Shown piece after piece: positions 1 to 8,790 of a stretch of DNA of 64,000 nucleotides. Position numbers and translations under genes: made by a program. The stretch covers positions 4,297,934 through 4,361,933 of the forward strand of contig NZ_LJYW01000001.1 of the NCBI RefSeq assembly GCF_001305515.1, read 5' to 3'. The first letter of the stretch is position 1; the number at the start of each line of letters is the position of its first letter. This stretch comes from Prosthecodimorpha hirschii. Lineage in GTDB: Bacteria; Pseudomonadota; Alphaproteobacteria; Rhizobiales; Ancalomicrobiaceae. Below the pieces are notes generated by a model. It was not told the origin of the DNA. It did not search any database and was given only the letters and a program-made list of their open reading frames with translations.

Positions 1-476
1 AGCAGCCGGCTCGGATGCAGCGGCACCGGCACGATCAGGCCCGCGCGGGGGAAGAGGTCGGTCCCGGCCCGCGCCGTCAGGCGCCCGATCAGGCGGCCGA
101 GCTCGGTGCGGTCCTGGTATTTCAGCCGGTGGACCAATTCGGCCGCCATTCCCTCGTAGAGCACGGCCGCGCGGGCCTTGTCGAAGGGCGGCGGATCGGC
201 GATCGCCTCGGCCGAGAGCGCGCCGGGGCCGAGGTCGTAGCCGAACGGAATGCCGAGCCGCTCGCAATAGGGCCGCTCGATCAGGCGCAGGTCGGCCCAG
301 CAGCCGGCACACAGGCTGTGCGGCTCGGCGACCGGAATGCGGCACTGGCTGCACACCGGCGGCAGCACGAAATCGAGCCCGCGCCGGAAGAGCCGAGCCG
401 CCCCGGCGACAAGGCCGGACCCGCCGCCCGCGTGGGCACGGTCGAACAGACGGCGGATCGGCGTGTGCGGGTCCAT
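1..476 (-). CDS. comF: ComF family protein, C-terminus beyond the window
   Basis: The reverse strand reads from an ATG at 476 to the window edge, giving about 158 residues with no stop. Two Cys pairs near residues 41-61 (CSQC and CAGC) form the zinc-finger-like N-terminal module of ComF/GntX proteins. A phosphoribosyltransferase-like domain begins after it (LKYQDRTELGRLIG, then IVPVPLHPSRLL). The family is linked to DNA uptake or DNA metabolism in several bacteria, but the biochemical role outside competence is not settled. The gene is divergent from the methyltransferase at 612. The end carrying the PRPP-binding loop is missing, so completeness cannot be judged. Confidence 0.85.
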   Translation of the reverse strand, partial: MDPHTPIRRLFDRAHAGGGSGLVAGAARLFRRGLDFVLPPVCSQCRIPVAEPHSLCAGCWADLRLIERPYCERLGIPFGYDLGPGALSAEAIADPPPFDKARAAVLYEGMAAELVHRLKYQDRTELGRLIGRLTARAGTDLFPRAGLIVPVPLHPSRL

Positions 477-611
477 GGTGCAACCATAGCGCTGAAGCGC
501 CCGCGCGCCCAGCGTGCCGGCATCCCTCGGCGGCCGGGGACTGGCTGGTCGGCTTTGACCTTCGCGCGCGGCCGGCCCATATAGCCGCCAACCGCAAGGG
601 CCGAGGCCAGC

Positions 612-1520
612 ATGACCGTACCGCCGATCTTCGACCGCACGCTGCTCGCCCGCCGGCGCGGCCGTGCGCTTCGCGAGGCCCGGCCGGGCGCCGATTTCCT
701 GATGGCCCGCGTGGTCGAGGATCTCGCCGACCGGCTGGCGACGGTGAGCCGACACTTTCCCGTCGCCGTCGCGCTCGGCGATCCGACCGGTCGGACGGCC
801 GCGATGTTGCGGGCCTCCGGCAAGGTCGGCCACGTCGTGGAGGCCCTGCCGCCGGCCGATCCGGCGCCGGCGGGCCGGGGCGACCTGATCGCCGACGAAG
901 CCCTGCTGCCGTTTCGCGACGCTGCGCTCGACCTCGTCGTGGCGCCGCTTTCGCTGCACTGGCTGGACGATCTGCCCGGCGCGCTCGTCCAGATCCGGCG
1001 GGCCTTGAGGCCGGACGGGCTGCTGCTCGCGGCCCTGCCGGGCGGAGACACGCTGTCGGAACTGCGCCGCAGCCTGATCGCCGCCGAGGCCGAGACGGCC
1101 GGCGGCGCGAGCCCGCGCGTCGCGCCCTTCGTCGACATCCGCGATCTCGGCGGCCTTCTGCAACGGGCAGGCTTCGCGCTGCCGGTCACGGATGTCGACC
1201 GGATGACCGTGCGCTATGACGACATGTTCGCGCTGATGATCGACCTGCGCGCCATGGGGGCGACCAGCATCCTGGCCGAACGCAGCCGCAAGCCGGCCGG
1301 TCGCGGCCTGTTCCTGCGCGCCGCCGCGCTCTATGCCGAGCGCCATGCCGATCCCGACGGGCGCATCCGGGCGACCTTCGAGATCGTGTCCGCATCGGGC
1401 TGGGCGCCGCACGAGAGCCAGCAGAAGCCGGCCCGGCGCGGTTCGGCGACCGTCAGGCTCGCCGATGCGCTTGGAACGGTCGAGCGGTCCGGCGGCGAGA
1501 CGGCGGACGGGGGCGAGTGA
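612..1520 (+). CDS. SAM-dependent methyltransferase, BioC/NDUFAF5-like
   Basis: The 302-residue protein has a class I methyltransferase fold. A degenerate SAM-binding stretch (VAVALGDPTGRTAAML) lies near residues 52-67. The motif DLVVAPLSLHWLDDLPGALVQI and a following LRPDGLLLAALPGG are typical of the BioC-like branch that includes mitochondrial NDUFAF5. Alphaproteobacterial members often sit next to comF, as here where the two genes diverge. The usual acidic glycine-rich motif I is weak, so it may not be a classical methyltransferase; NDUFAF5 itself hydroxylates an arginine. The last 20 residues are low complexity. The start ATG at 612 closely follows GCCGAGGCCAGC. Confidence 0.75.
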   Translation: MTVPPIFDRTLLARRRGRALREARPGADFLMARVVEDLADRLATVSRHFPVAVALGDPTGRTAAMLRASGKVGHVVEALPPADPAPAGRGDLIADEALLPFRDAALDLVVAPLSLHWLDDLPGALVQIRRALRPDGLLLAALPGGDTLSELRRSLIAAEAETAGGASPRVAPFVDIRDLGGLLQRAGFALPVTDVDRMTVRYDDMFALMIDLRAMGATSILAERSRKPAGRGLFLRAAALYAERHADPDGRIRATFEIVSASGWAPHESQQKPARRGSATVRLADALGTVERSGGETADGGE

Positions 1521-1595
1521 ACGGGCGGTGTGAACGGGGGCGGGTGATCGGGGTTTGGCGACGGCCGGCGCGCCTCTGGGCCGGCGCGCGGCGCT

Positions 1596-1808
1596 TCAGC
1601 TCGATTTCACATTCGAGCGGATCAGGCCGCTGACCCAGTCCCACTGGGCGGCGAGCTGCTCGCCGAAGCCGGTGATGCCGGCGATGATGACGATGACCAC
1701 GAGACTGGCGATCAGGCCGTACTCGATCGACGTCGCGCCGAACTCGTCGGTGCGGAGAGCCGAGAGACGGCTGCGCACGAAGGTCACGACGGTCGAAGCT
1801 GCGGTCAT
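1596..1808 (-). CDS. Flp family type IVb pilin
   Basis: The 70-residue protein has a short basic leader, then a prepilin-like site and hydrophobic helix (GATSIEYGLIASLVVIVIIA) at about residues 24-43. The Glu-Tyr pair and the hydrophobic stretch are the signature of Flp/Fap pilins, which are cleaved by a TadV-type peptidase and assembled by the Tad machinery. No tad or cpa genes are present in the window, so the gene is solitary here. Its stop lies 75 bases from the convergent methyltransferase stop, and mutT starts upstream on the same strand with only 11 bases between the genes. Confidence 0.9.
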   Translation of the reverse strand: MTAASTVVTFVRSRLSALRTDEFGATSIEYGLIASLVVIVIIAGITGFGEQLAAQWDWVSGLIRSNVKSS

Positions 1809-1819
1809 CGCGGGGTCCG

Positions 1820-2221
1820 TCAGATCAGGTCGACGAGGTGCGGGATCAGCGGTTCATCGGCCGGCGGCATGGGATAGTCCCGGAGGTCGCGGGGCCGGAC
1901 CCATTTCAGGGCCTGTCCCTCGCGCGCCACGACCGTTCCCGACCAGCGCCGACACACCCATAGTGGCATCAGCAAGTGAAAATTGGGATAAACATGGCTG
2001 GCAAAGGTCAGGGGTGCGAGACACTCGCTCTTAACCTCGATGCCCAGCTCTTCCTCGAGTTCGCGGATCAGGGCCGCCTCGGGGCTTTCCCCCGGCTCGA
2101 CCTTGCCGCCGGGGAATTCCCACAGTCCTTCCATGGACTTGCCGGGCGGCCGCCGCGCCAGGAGGATCCGGCCGTCCGGATCGATCAGGGCCACGGCGGC
2201 TACGAGCACGAGTTTCGTCAT
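1820..2221 (-). CDS. mutT: 8-oxo-dGTP diphosphatase, MutT-type Nudix hydrolase
   Basis: The 133-residue protein carries a full Nudix box at about residues 38-60, with GGKVEPGES followed by RELEEELGI, including the Glu residues that bind the metal. Such enzymes hydrolyse 8-oxo-dGTP and prevent oxidative mutations. I chose the ATG at 2221: the alternative ATG at 2233 has its GAGG directly abutting the codon, while 2221 leaves a spacer of about 11 bases. In alphaproteobacteria mutT commonly lies beside argJ, as here (argJ is directly upstream on the same strand, 68 bases away). A TGTTTCGAAACA palindrome lies in that gap. Confidence 0.9.
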   Translation of the reverse strand: MTKLVLVAAVALIDPDGRILLARRPPGKSMEGLWEFPGGKVEPGESPEAALIRELEEELGIEVKSECLAPLTFASHVYPNFHLLMPLWVCRRWSGTVVAREGQALKWVRPRDLRDYPMPPADEPLIPHLVDLI

Positions 2222-2270
2222 GATCTGGCGCATCCTCTACGCGCAAATGTGCTTAACGGGATGGATACGC

Positions 2271-2282
2271 TGTTTCGAAACA
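2271..2282. promoter_or_regulatory. 12-bp perfect palindrome upstream of mutT
   Basis: TGTTTCGAAACA reads the same on both strands and lies in an AT-rich patch between the argJ stop and the mutT start, about 50 bases before the mutT ATG. Position and symmetry suit a regulator site or promoter element, but no regulator can be named. Confidence 0.3.
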
Positions 2283-2289
2283 ATTCGTA

Positions 2290-3522
2290 TCAACTGCGAT
2301 AGTCGCCGTTGATGGCGACATATTCCTTGGTCAGGTCGCAGGTGTAGGTCGTGTCGCGTCCCTCGCCGAGGCCGAGCGCGATGCGGATGCGGATATGGTC
2401 GCCCTGCATGTGGGCGCTGGCGGCGGCCTCCGAATAGTCCGGATCGCGCGCGCCGTCGACGGCGACGCGGGTCTCGCCGAACCAGATCGCCAGCCGGTCG
2501 CGGTCGGCCGGCTCGCCGGCCTTGCCGACCGCCATGACGATGCGGCCCCAGTTGGCGTCCTCGCCGGCGACGGCGGTCTTGACCAGCGGCGAATTGGCGA
2601 CCGACATCGCGATGCGCCGCGCCGAGGCCTTCGAGACGGCGCCCTCGACGGTCACTTCGACGAACTTGCGCGCGCCCTCGCCGTCGCGGGCGACCTGCCG
2701 GGCGAGATCGAGCGTGACCGCGTCGAGCGCGGCCCGGAAGGCGCCGAGACGCGGGTCGGCCGGATCGTCGATGCGCGGCGCGCCGGACTTGCCGGTCGCG
2801 AACAGGAGCAGTGTGTCCGAGGTCGAGGTGTCGCCGTCGACCGTGACCGCATTGAAGCTGTCGACCACGGCGGCGGAGAGCAGACCCTGCAGGACCGGGG
2901 CGGCGATCGCCGCATCGGTGAAGACGAAGGACAGCATGGTCGCCATGTCGGGGGCGATCATGCCGGCGCCCTTGGCGATGCCGCACAGCACCACCTCGGT
3001 GTCGCCGATCCGCGCCTTGGCGGTCGCCACCTTCGGGAAGGTGTCGGTGGTCATGATCGCCTTGGCGGCCTCGATCCAGGGGCCGTCGGCGAGACGGGCG
3101 GCGGCTTCGGGCAGCACGGCGACGATCTTGGCCGCGTCGAGCGGTTCGCCGATCACGCCCGTGGAGGCGAGGAAGATCTCGGCCGGATCGCAGCCGACGA
3201 AGGCGCCGGCCCCGGCGGCGGTCGCCTCGACGGTGGCGACGCCCTTGGCGCCCGTGAAGGCGTTGGCGTTGCCGGAATTGACCAAAACCGCACGGGCGCG
3301 GCCCTGCGCCAGGCTGCGCCGGCACCAGTCGACCGGGGCGGAGGGGCATTTCGAGGTGGTGAAGACGCCGGCCACCTCGGTGCCCTCGTCGAGCGCGACC
3401 AGGAGCACGTCGGTACGCCCCTTGTACTTGATCCCCGCGGCGGCGGTCGCGAAGCGGACCCCCGGCACCGCCGGCATGTCCGGCACGGTCTTCGGGGCGA
3501 GCGGCGAAACGGCATGGGCCAT
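2290..3522 (-). CDS. argJ: Bifunctional glutamate N-acetyltransferase / amino-acid acetyltransferase ArgJ
   Basis: The 410-residue protein matches the ArgJ (ornithine acetyltransferase) family along its length. It moves the acetyl group from N-acetylornithine to glutamate in the cyclic arginine pathway. The self-cleavage site is visible as DMATMLS, with the nucleophile Thr at about residue 195, and the oxyanion-hole region TGVIG lies near 121-125. The C-terminus ends in [13 protein letters not shown], typical of the family. The precursor is normally cleaved before that Thr into alpha and beta chains. The gene precedes mutT on the same strand. Confidence 0.97.
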   Translation of the reverse strand: MAHAVSPLAPKTVPDMPAVPGVRFATAAAGIKYKGRTDVLLVALDEGTEVAGVFTTSKCPSAPVDWCRRSLAQGRARAVLVNSGNANAFTGAKGVATVEATAAGAGAFVGCDPAEIFLASTGVIGEPLDAAKIVAVLPEAAARLADGPWIEAAKAIMTTDTFPKVATAKARIGDTEVVLCGIAKGAGMIAPDMATMLSFVFTDAAIAAPVLQGLLSAAVVDSFNAVTVDGDTSTSDTLLLFATGKSGAPRIDDPADPRLGAFRAALDAVTLDLARQVARDGEGARKFVEVTVEGAVSKASARRIAMSVANSPLVKTAVAGEDANWGRIVMAVGKAGEPADRDRLAIWFGETRVAVDGARDPDYSEAAASAHMQGDHIRIRIALGLGEGRDTTYTCDLTKEYVAINGDYRS

Positions 3523-3715
3523 GGCAGGATCCTCGATGGTCGGCGCCCCGGTTTAGCGGCCGATCGGGGCTGGCTCAAGCGACAGTTCCGTGGCGCCCGG
3601 GACGAGAACCATGCGCGGCCGGCGGCGGACTGTGATCACAAGCGCGGGAACCACTTGCGATCCGCCGGGTTACCTCAAGCGACGCCGCAACCGGCACATC
3701 GCAAGGGAGATTCTC

Positions 3716-3874
3716 ATGACACTCGGCACCATTCTGATCGTGATCCTGGTCCTGATGCTGATCGGCGCCATCCCGAGCTGGCCGCACAGCCGCGCCTGGG
3801 GCTACGGACCGTCCGGCGTGCTCGGCACGGTCCTGGTCGTTATTCTGATCCTGGTCCTGATCGGGCGCATATAA
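3716..3874 (+). CDS. DUF3309 family small membrane protein
   Basis: The 52-residue protein is two hydrophobic helices (residues 3-19 and 36-50) around a short polar loop, SWPHSRAWGYGPSG. This layout is that of DUF3309, a family of tiny membrane proteins common in alphaproteobacteria with no known function. I start it at the ATG at 3716, which has AAGGGAGA upstream; an in-frame start at 3590 would add an unlikely basic tail. It stands alone between argJ, which is divergent, and the converging ABC permease. Confidence 0.8.
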   Translation: MTLGTILIVILVLMLIGAIPSWPHSRAWGYGPSGVLGTVLVVILILVLIGRI

Positions 3875-3903
3875 GCGCCGCCCGCAGACCCGCGCGGCGG
3901 CGC

Positions 3904-5436
3904 TCAGCCGTCGCGCGCCGGGCTTGCCAGCCAGGCGGCCGCGACCACCGCCAGGGCGAGCCCCGCGGGGATCGCGGCGAGCCAGGTGCCCGCCGCCGCC
4001 AGGGCGGCACCGCCCGCCCAGGCGATCGACGAGAAGGCCTCGGCGAAGGTGGAGAAGCGCGACGCCGTCTGCCGGCGCCGGAACTGGCTGCGCCGCGCGC
4101 GCGTCCGGAACAGAAGCTGGATGGCGATCGCCGACAGGGCGGCGGCGGCGGCGAAAGCCGCCATCATCGTCGCCTCGAAGGGCGAGGAGACCGCCATCGC
4201 GGCCGAGAAGGGCAACAGCACGACCGAGATGGCGGCGATGACCGCGCCGGCCTTGGCGCGGGTCGCGGTCGCGGCCGGCACCGGGGCAGTCGCGACCAGG
4301 TCGGGCGCGTCCTCGCCCGAGATGGTCAGCCAGGCGAGGCCGCCGGCGAGCTGGCCGGCCGCCATCACCAGCACCGGCACCAGCACGACGAGCGCGCCGG
4401 TGCGGTCGCCGAAATTGCGCCAGAGCAGGAAGGCCGGCGGCAGCAGGTAGAGAAGCTGCATCAAGGTCTGCGACAGGAGCCAGGGATCGCGCGCCACCAG
4501 CCGCCATTCCTTGCGCCGGAGCGCGGCGGCGGGCGAAGACGGGCCGCGAAAGGCGGCGCCGCGCGCGGCTGGGGCGGCAGGATCGGCCGATCCGGCGGTG
4601 GTCAGCGCCAGCGCGCCGAACCGTCCGGCAAAGGCGAGGATCGCGCCGACGAGGACGAGCGCGCCGAGCCCGAGCGTGGCGGCGAGCGGTCCGGTTTCGC
4701 CGGCGGCAGCGCGCGCCGGCCAGTAGAGGAGGCTCGTCTCCGCCGGCATCGCCCGGGTCACCGCCGGCGAGGCCAGGAAGGACGTCCGGTCGAGATGGCC
4801 GAAGGACAGGATCGAGCCGACCTGGACGCCGATCACGAAGGCCGCGCCGGTCACCGCGGCCAGCACCTGCGCGGCGAAGCGGGTCCGGCGCGGGCCGATC
4901 AGCCGGATCAACCCGACCGTCACCGTCACCGCAAGACCGGTCGCGACCGCGCCGCCGGCGGCCATCACCGGATAGGCGGCGAGCCAGCCCGGACGGTCGA
5001 ACACGGCCAGGATATTGACGAAAGGCCCGGCCAGCAGGGCCGTCATGGCGCCGGTCGCCAGCGCCACGGAGCCGATGCGCACGGCGAAGAGGCGTCCGGC
5101 GGCGGCCGGCGACGACAGGATCAGGTCGAGATCGCCGCGCGCATAGAAGGCGCGAGTGACCGATTCCAGCGCCTGCGACAGCATCAGCGCGAAGGCTGCC
5201 GCACCGAGGCCGGTGGCGACGACCAGCGTGGTGCGGTCGAGGACCAGCGGCAGGCGCCCGCCGGCGACCAGGATCGCGTAGGCGATCAGGTGCAGGAAGG
5301 CGGCGAAGCCGGCCAGCGCCGCGTAGACCAGACGGCGGCGCGTCGGCCGGCCGGCGGTCATCATGCCGACGAAATCGCGCCAGGCGAGACGCATCTCGTG
5401 GTGCGCGAACCAGGCCAGGGTGCCGGGGCGCGTCAC
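3904..5436 (-). CDS. ABC transporter permease, multi-span
   Basis: The 510-residue membrane protein has about ten or more hydrophobic segments (for example LVYAALAGFAAFLHLIAYAIL near the N-terminus, and a C-terminal pair). It starts at a GTG (3436 bases would be too far; the codon is at 5436-5434) that overlaps the TGA of the upstream ATPase gene as GTGA, which indicates coupled translation. Together the two encode an ABC-2-like exporter. The substrate cannot be told. A cytoplasmic loop near the middle is rich in Ala and Pro. An ATG a few codons inside (start of MRLAWRDF) is a possible alternative. Confidence 0.8.
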   Translation of the reverse strand: MTRPGTLAWFAHHEMRLAWRDFVGMMTAGRPTRRRLVYAALAGFAAFLHLIAYAILVAGGRLPLVLDRTTLVVATGLGAAAFALMLSQALESVTRAFYARGDLDLILSSPAAAGRLFAVRIGSVALATGAMTALLAGPFVNILAVFDRPGWLAAYPVMAAGGAVATGLAVTVTVGLIRLIGPRRTRFAAQVLAAVTGAAFVIGVQVGSILSFGHLDRTSFLASPAVTRAMPAETSLLYWPARAAAGETGPLAATLGLGALVLVGAILAFAGRFGALALTTAGSADPAAPAARGAAFRGPSSPAAALRRKEWRLVARDPWLLSQTLMQLLYLLPPAFLLWRNFGDRTGALVVLVPVLVMAAGQLAGGLAWLTISGEDAPDLVATAPVPAATATRAKAGAVIAAISVVLLPFSAAMAVSSPFEATMMAAFAAAAALSAIAIQLLFRTRARRSQFRRRQTASRFSTFAEAFSSIAWAGGAALAAAGTWLAAIPAGLALAVVAAAWLASPARDG

Positions 5437-6185
5437 GCGGCCCGATCCTGACCGGCAACCAGATCGAGGAAGATCTCCTCCAGGCTGGCATGCAGGGCCC
5501 CGGAGGCGGCGCGCAGTTCGGCGAGCGTTCCCTCCGCGATCAGCCGGCCGGCAGCGATGACGCCGATCCGCTCGGCCATGCGCTCGGCCACTTCCAGGAT
5601 ATGGGTGGTCATGATGATGGTCGCGCCCGCGCCGACCCGCTCGGCTAGCACGGACTTGACCTGCCGGGCTGAGCCGGCGTCGAGCCCGGTCAGCGGCTCG
5701 TCGAGGATGATCAGGCGCGGCTCGTGGATCAGCGCCCCGGCCAGCGCCACCTTCTGGCGCATGCCCTTGGAGAAGCCCTCGCAGCGCTGATGCGCCTGGG
5801 GCCCAAGGCCGAGCCAGTCGATCAGGTCGGCCGCACGCGCGGCGGCGACCGGACCCGGCAGGCTCCACAGCCCGGCGACGAATTCCAGATACTCGACCGG
5901 GGTCAGCTTGTCGTAGACCAGCGGTTCGTCGGAGACCCAGGCGGTGATGCGCTTGGCGCCGATCGGATCGCGGCGCGCATCGATGCCGAAGATCTCGATC
6001 GAGCCGGCATCCGGCGGCAGCAGTCCCGCCACCATGCGCAGCGAGGTCGTCTTGCCGGCGCCGTTGGGGCCGAGCAGGGCGTAGAACTCGCCCGCCCGGA
6101 TCTCCAGATCCAGTCCGGCCACGGCCGGGCGTCCGAAGCTCTTGGCAAGACCGCGGACGCGGAGGGCAGGCGGGTCGGTCGGCAT
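5433..6185 (-). CDS. ABC transporter ATP-binding protein
   Basis: The 250-residue ATPase has a Walker A motif (GPNGAGKTT, about residues 39-47), a signature-region equivalent (EGFSKGMRQKVALAGAL) and Walker B with the catalytic Glu (LIILDEPLTGLD), followed by the switch His (TTHILE). The weak signature, FSKGM in place of LSGGQ, is common in ABC-2 type exporter ATPases such as the CcmA/NatA-like group. It is translationally coupled to the permease by a 4-base overlap and is the first gene of this two-gene operon. Confidence 0.92.
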   Translation of the reverse strand: MPTDPPALRVRGLAKSFGRPAVAGLDLEIRAGEFYALLGPNGAGKTTSLRMVAGLLPPDAGSIEIFGIDARRDPIGAKRITAWVSDEPLVYDKLTPVEYLEFVAGLWSLPGPVAAARAADLIDWLGLGPQAHQRCEGFSKGMRQKVALAGALIHEPRLIILDEPLTGLDAGSARQVKSVLAERVGAGATIIMTTHILEVAERMAERIGVIAAGRLIAEGTLAELRAASGALHASLEEIFLDLVAGQDRAA

Positions 6186-6401
6186 GGCGTCGCGCTCCGG
6201 CGGCCGGGCCGGATCGGCTCGGGTCGGGCGCGACGCTAGGCCGTTCCGGTTAGGGCGGGGTTACCCGGTAGGGTTGACGAAGCCTTGGCGCCGACGTCGA
6301 AACCCGGGGTGATGGGCGGCCCGGCCGCGGCCGGCGGCGGCCCGCCCGCGCGGGCTGGAGGCCGCCGGTCCGCTTCCGGCGGCGCGCCCCCGCCGCCGTT
6401 C

Positions 6402-6959
6402 TCAGGCTCCGGCCAGACGCTCGCGATAGATCGGCTCCAGCGTGCCGAAGCGGCGCCAGAAGCCCTCCGGCTCGCGGCCGTCGATGCGGGAGACCAAGAG
6501 GTCGAGATGGCTGTGCCAGCCGGCCGAAACGTTGATCATGGCGCCCGGATCGGCGAGGCGGCTATGCGTCACGGTCAGGCGCACGCCGGCGCCGGTCTCC
6601 AGGAGGTCGAAACGGACCTGCGAGGCCGTCTCGCTGCGCCCCCACGTATAGGCGAGGCAATGCGGCGGATCGCATTCGGTGACGATGCCCTCGAGCCGCG
6701 ATTCTTCGCCGAAGCGCTCGAAGCCCGCCGGCGGCGGCGCATCGCCGGGCGTCAGGCCGTTGTTGCGGAAGACGAGTTCGATCGCGCCGCCCGGCACGAG
6801 GTCGAAGGCGCCGGCCGCGAGCCACTGGCGGCGCAGGTCCGGCTCGGTCAGGTAGCGCCAGAGGCGCGCGGCCGTTCCCGGCAGAAGCCGCTCGATCACC
6901 ACCGTGTCGGCCGCCACCCGGCGGCCGAAGCCGCCGATTTCAGTGTCCATCTTGCCCAT
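6402..6959 (-). CDS. SRPBCC (AHSA1-like) domain protein
   Basis: The 185-residue protein has the AHSA1/SRPBCC pattern: VIERLLPGTAARLWRYLTEPDLRRQWLA at the start and a C-terminal helix after GWHSHLDLLVSRI. These helix-grip folds bind hydrophobic ligands. The start at 6959 lies inside the 3' end of the ArsR gene (20-base overlap), and ArsR plus SRPBCC pairs are a recurrent operon in which the regulator is thought to control the ligand-binding partner. The ligand is unknown. A second ATG at 6950 is also possible. Confidence 0.85.
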   Translation of the reverse strand: MGKMDTEIGGFGRRVAADTVVIERLLPGTAARLWRYLTEPDLRRQWLAAGAFDLVPGGAIELVFRNNGLTPGDAPPPAGFERFGEESRLEGIVTECDPPHCLAYTWGRSETASQVRFDLLETGAGVRLTVTHSRLADPGAMINVSAGWHSHLDLLVSRIDGREPEGFWRRFGTLEPIYRERLAGA

Positions 6960-7305
6960 CGGTCTCTCCCTTGGCCGCATCCTCGGCCCGCAGCAGCGCC
7001 TCGAGGACATCGAGCCGCTCGGTCCAGAACTTTTCGAAATGCCGGATCCATTCCTGGCCGGCATGCATCGGGGTCGCATCGAGCCGGCAGACATGCTGCC
7101 GGCCGCGGATCTCGCGCCGGATCAGACCGGCATCCTCCAGCACGCGGATGTGCTTGGAGGCGGCGGCGAGCGACATCGGGTGCGGCGCCGCCAGGTCGCC
7201 GACCGACCGCTCGCCCCCGGCCAGCTGCCGCAGCATCGCCCGACGGGTCGGGTCGGCGAGGGCGTGGAAGACGGCGTCGAGCGGGGCGGAATGATCATCA
7301 ACCAT
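6940..7305 (-). CDS. ArsR/SmtB family transcriptional regulator
   Basis: The 121-residue winged-helix protein contains LADPTRRAMLRQL and the recognition region MSLAAASKHIRVLEDAGLI, hallmarks of the ArsR family branch paired with SRPBCC genes. No metal-binding Cys pair is seen in the recognition helix, so a metal sensor is unlikely. I place the start at 7305: an upstream in-frame start at 7341 would put the operator-like palindrome inside the gene, and related regulators begin at the equivalent Met-Val. It is likely autoregulated through the palindromes at 7299-7344, which may also act on the divergent MFS gene. Confidence 0.88.
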   Translation of the reverse strand: MVDDHSAPLDAVFHALADPTRRAMLRQLAGGERSVGDLAAPHPMSLAAASKHIRVLEDAGLIRREIRGRQHVCRLDATPMHAGQEWIRHFEKFWTERLDVLEALLRAEDAAKGETDGQDGH

Positions 7306-7344
7306 GTGGTTGAATATGGTCGATCGGTTGGGGACTGTCAACCG
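7299..7344. promoter_or_regulatory. Two CAACC/GGTTG inverted repeats at the arsR start
   Basis: The palindrome CAACCA-TG-TGGTTG occupies 7299-7312 and includes the ArsR start codon. A second inverted repeat, CGGTTG and CAACCG separated by 8 bases, occupies 7325-7344. They share the half-site CAACC. The placement between divergent arsR and MFS genes suits a regulator that represses its own operon. Confidence 0.6.
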
Positions 7345-7496
7345 TTCGGTTTAATATTCGGCGCCAGATGCGCGGCGCCCATGCGAAGGGCGGTCTGGCG
7401 AGGCCGGCCCTCTCCTGTCAGGGTGCCGCGCTGCAGCAAGAGGCGGACGGGGCAGGGGCGGTGACGGATCGGGTCGAAGGCAGTGCGGGAGGGGCC

Positions 7497-8648
7497 ATGG
7501 CCGGGCCGGCGGCCTGTTTCGGCGCGCTGCTGGTGGTGATCGGCTTCGCCCGCTTCGGCTATACGGCGCTGGTGCCGGCGCTGGTCCAGGAAGGCTGGAC
7601 CACGCCGACCGGTGCCGGCTACCTCGCCTCGGCCAATTTCTCCGGCTACCTGCTCGGCGCGCTGACGGCCGTGCCGATCGCCCGCTGGGTGCCGGTCGCC
7701 GCCATGGTCCGCCTCGCGCTGGTCGTCACCGCGCTGGCCTTCGCGGCCTCGGCCTTCGATTTCGGGCTGATCTGGCTCGCCGTCTGGCGCTTCCTGCCCG
7801 GCTTCACCGGCTCGGTCGTGATGGTGCTGGCGCCGATGACCATCCTGGCCGCCGTGCCGCCCGCCCGGCGCGCCGGCATGGTCGGGCTGATGTTCACCGG
7901 CATCGGGCTCGGCATCGCGCTCTCCGGCACGCTGGTACCGATGCTGGCCGGGCTCGGCGTCGCGGCCGCCTGGATGATCCTGGCCGCGGCTTCCGCGGCG
8001 ATCGCGGTCGCCACCTGGCGCATCTGGGGCCAGGTCGCCGGCGCCGTTCCGGTCGCCAGCGCGGCGGCGCCGGCCGAGCCGATGCGCCGGCCGGTGGCGG
8101 TCGCGCTGCTGTTCGTCGCCTATGCGCTCGATGCGGCCGGTTTCGTGCCGCATACCGTCTACTGGGTCGACTATGTCGCGCGCGAACTCGGCCTCGGCTA
8201 CGGGGTCGGCGGCACGCAGTGGATCCTGTTCGGGATCGGCGCGGCGATCGGCCCCCTGGCGGTGGCGCGCGTGGCGGCCTGGATCGGCTTCGGTCCGGCG
8301 GTGGTGCTGTTCTTCCTCCTGAAGGCGGCGGCCGTGCTGCTGCCGGTCTTCATGACCGGCCTGCCGGCGCTGGCCGTCTCGTCGATCCTGGTCGGCGCGC
8401 TGACGCCCGGCATCGCCTCGCTGACCGCCGGCTATTCGGCCGAACTGGCCGGCCCGGGACGCCAGCGCGCGGCCTGGGGACTGATGACCTCGGGTTTCGC
8501 CGGCACCCAGACCGCCGCCGCCTCGCTGTTCGCGACGCTGCTCGGCCGGACCGGCGACTATCCGCTGATGTACGAGATCGGCGCCGGCCTGCTCTTCGCC
8601 GGCGCCGCCCTGGCGCTCGCCACCCTGGTGGGTCGCCGGCCCGCCTGA
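7497..8648 (+). CDS. MFS transporter, YbfB/YjiJ type
   Basis: The 383-residue protein has about twelve hydrophobic helices, opening with CFGALLVVIGFARFGYTALVP and the motif SANFSGYLLGAL, characteristic of the YbfB/YjiJ family of predicted exporters. Substrates are unknown. I start it at the ATG at 7497, preceded by GGGAGG at 7487-7492; a GTG at 7461 and an ATG at 7368 in the same frame would add unconserved, charged residues. It is divergent from the ArsR/SRPBCC operon and could share its operator region. Confidence 0.85.
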   Translation: MAGPAACFGALLVVIGFARFGYTALVPALVQEGWTTPTGAGYLASANFSGYLLGALTAVPIARWVPVAAMVRLALVVTALAFAASAFDFGLIWLAVWRFLPGFTGSVVMVLAPMTILAAVPPARRAGMVGLMFTGIGLGIALSGTLVPMLAGLGVAAAWMILAAASAAIAVATWRIWGQVAGAVPVASAAAPAEPMRRPVAVALLFVAYALDAAGFVPHTVYWVDYVARELGLGYGVGGTQWILFGIGAAIGPLAVARVAAWIGFGPAVVLFFLLKAAAVLLPVFMTGLPALAVSSILVGALTPGIASLTAGYSAELAGPGRQRAAWGLMTSGFAGTQTAAASLFATLLGRTGDYPLMYEIGAGLLFAGAALALATLVGRRPA

Positions 8649-8790
8649 CCTTTAGAAGGCGCCCGGCCGGCCGCCGGCCTGCTTGACCGTCCGGAGAGAG
8701 ACTGCCGGCCCCTGGACAAGACCGGGCCGCCCGGGCACTCCTGGCCGCCGGCGCCCGTTTCCGATCCCGAGGCGCGGAGGACCTCTGCGG

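Noticed and set aside
2395-5451. 1018-residue plus-strand frame across argJ and the ABC permease
   Set aside because: It spans several real genes on the other strand and has no conserved features.
8649-8790. Cobalamin riboswitch ahead of cobQ
   Set aside because: No B12-box-like sequence or matching stems could be found in the 142-base gap.
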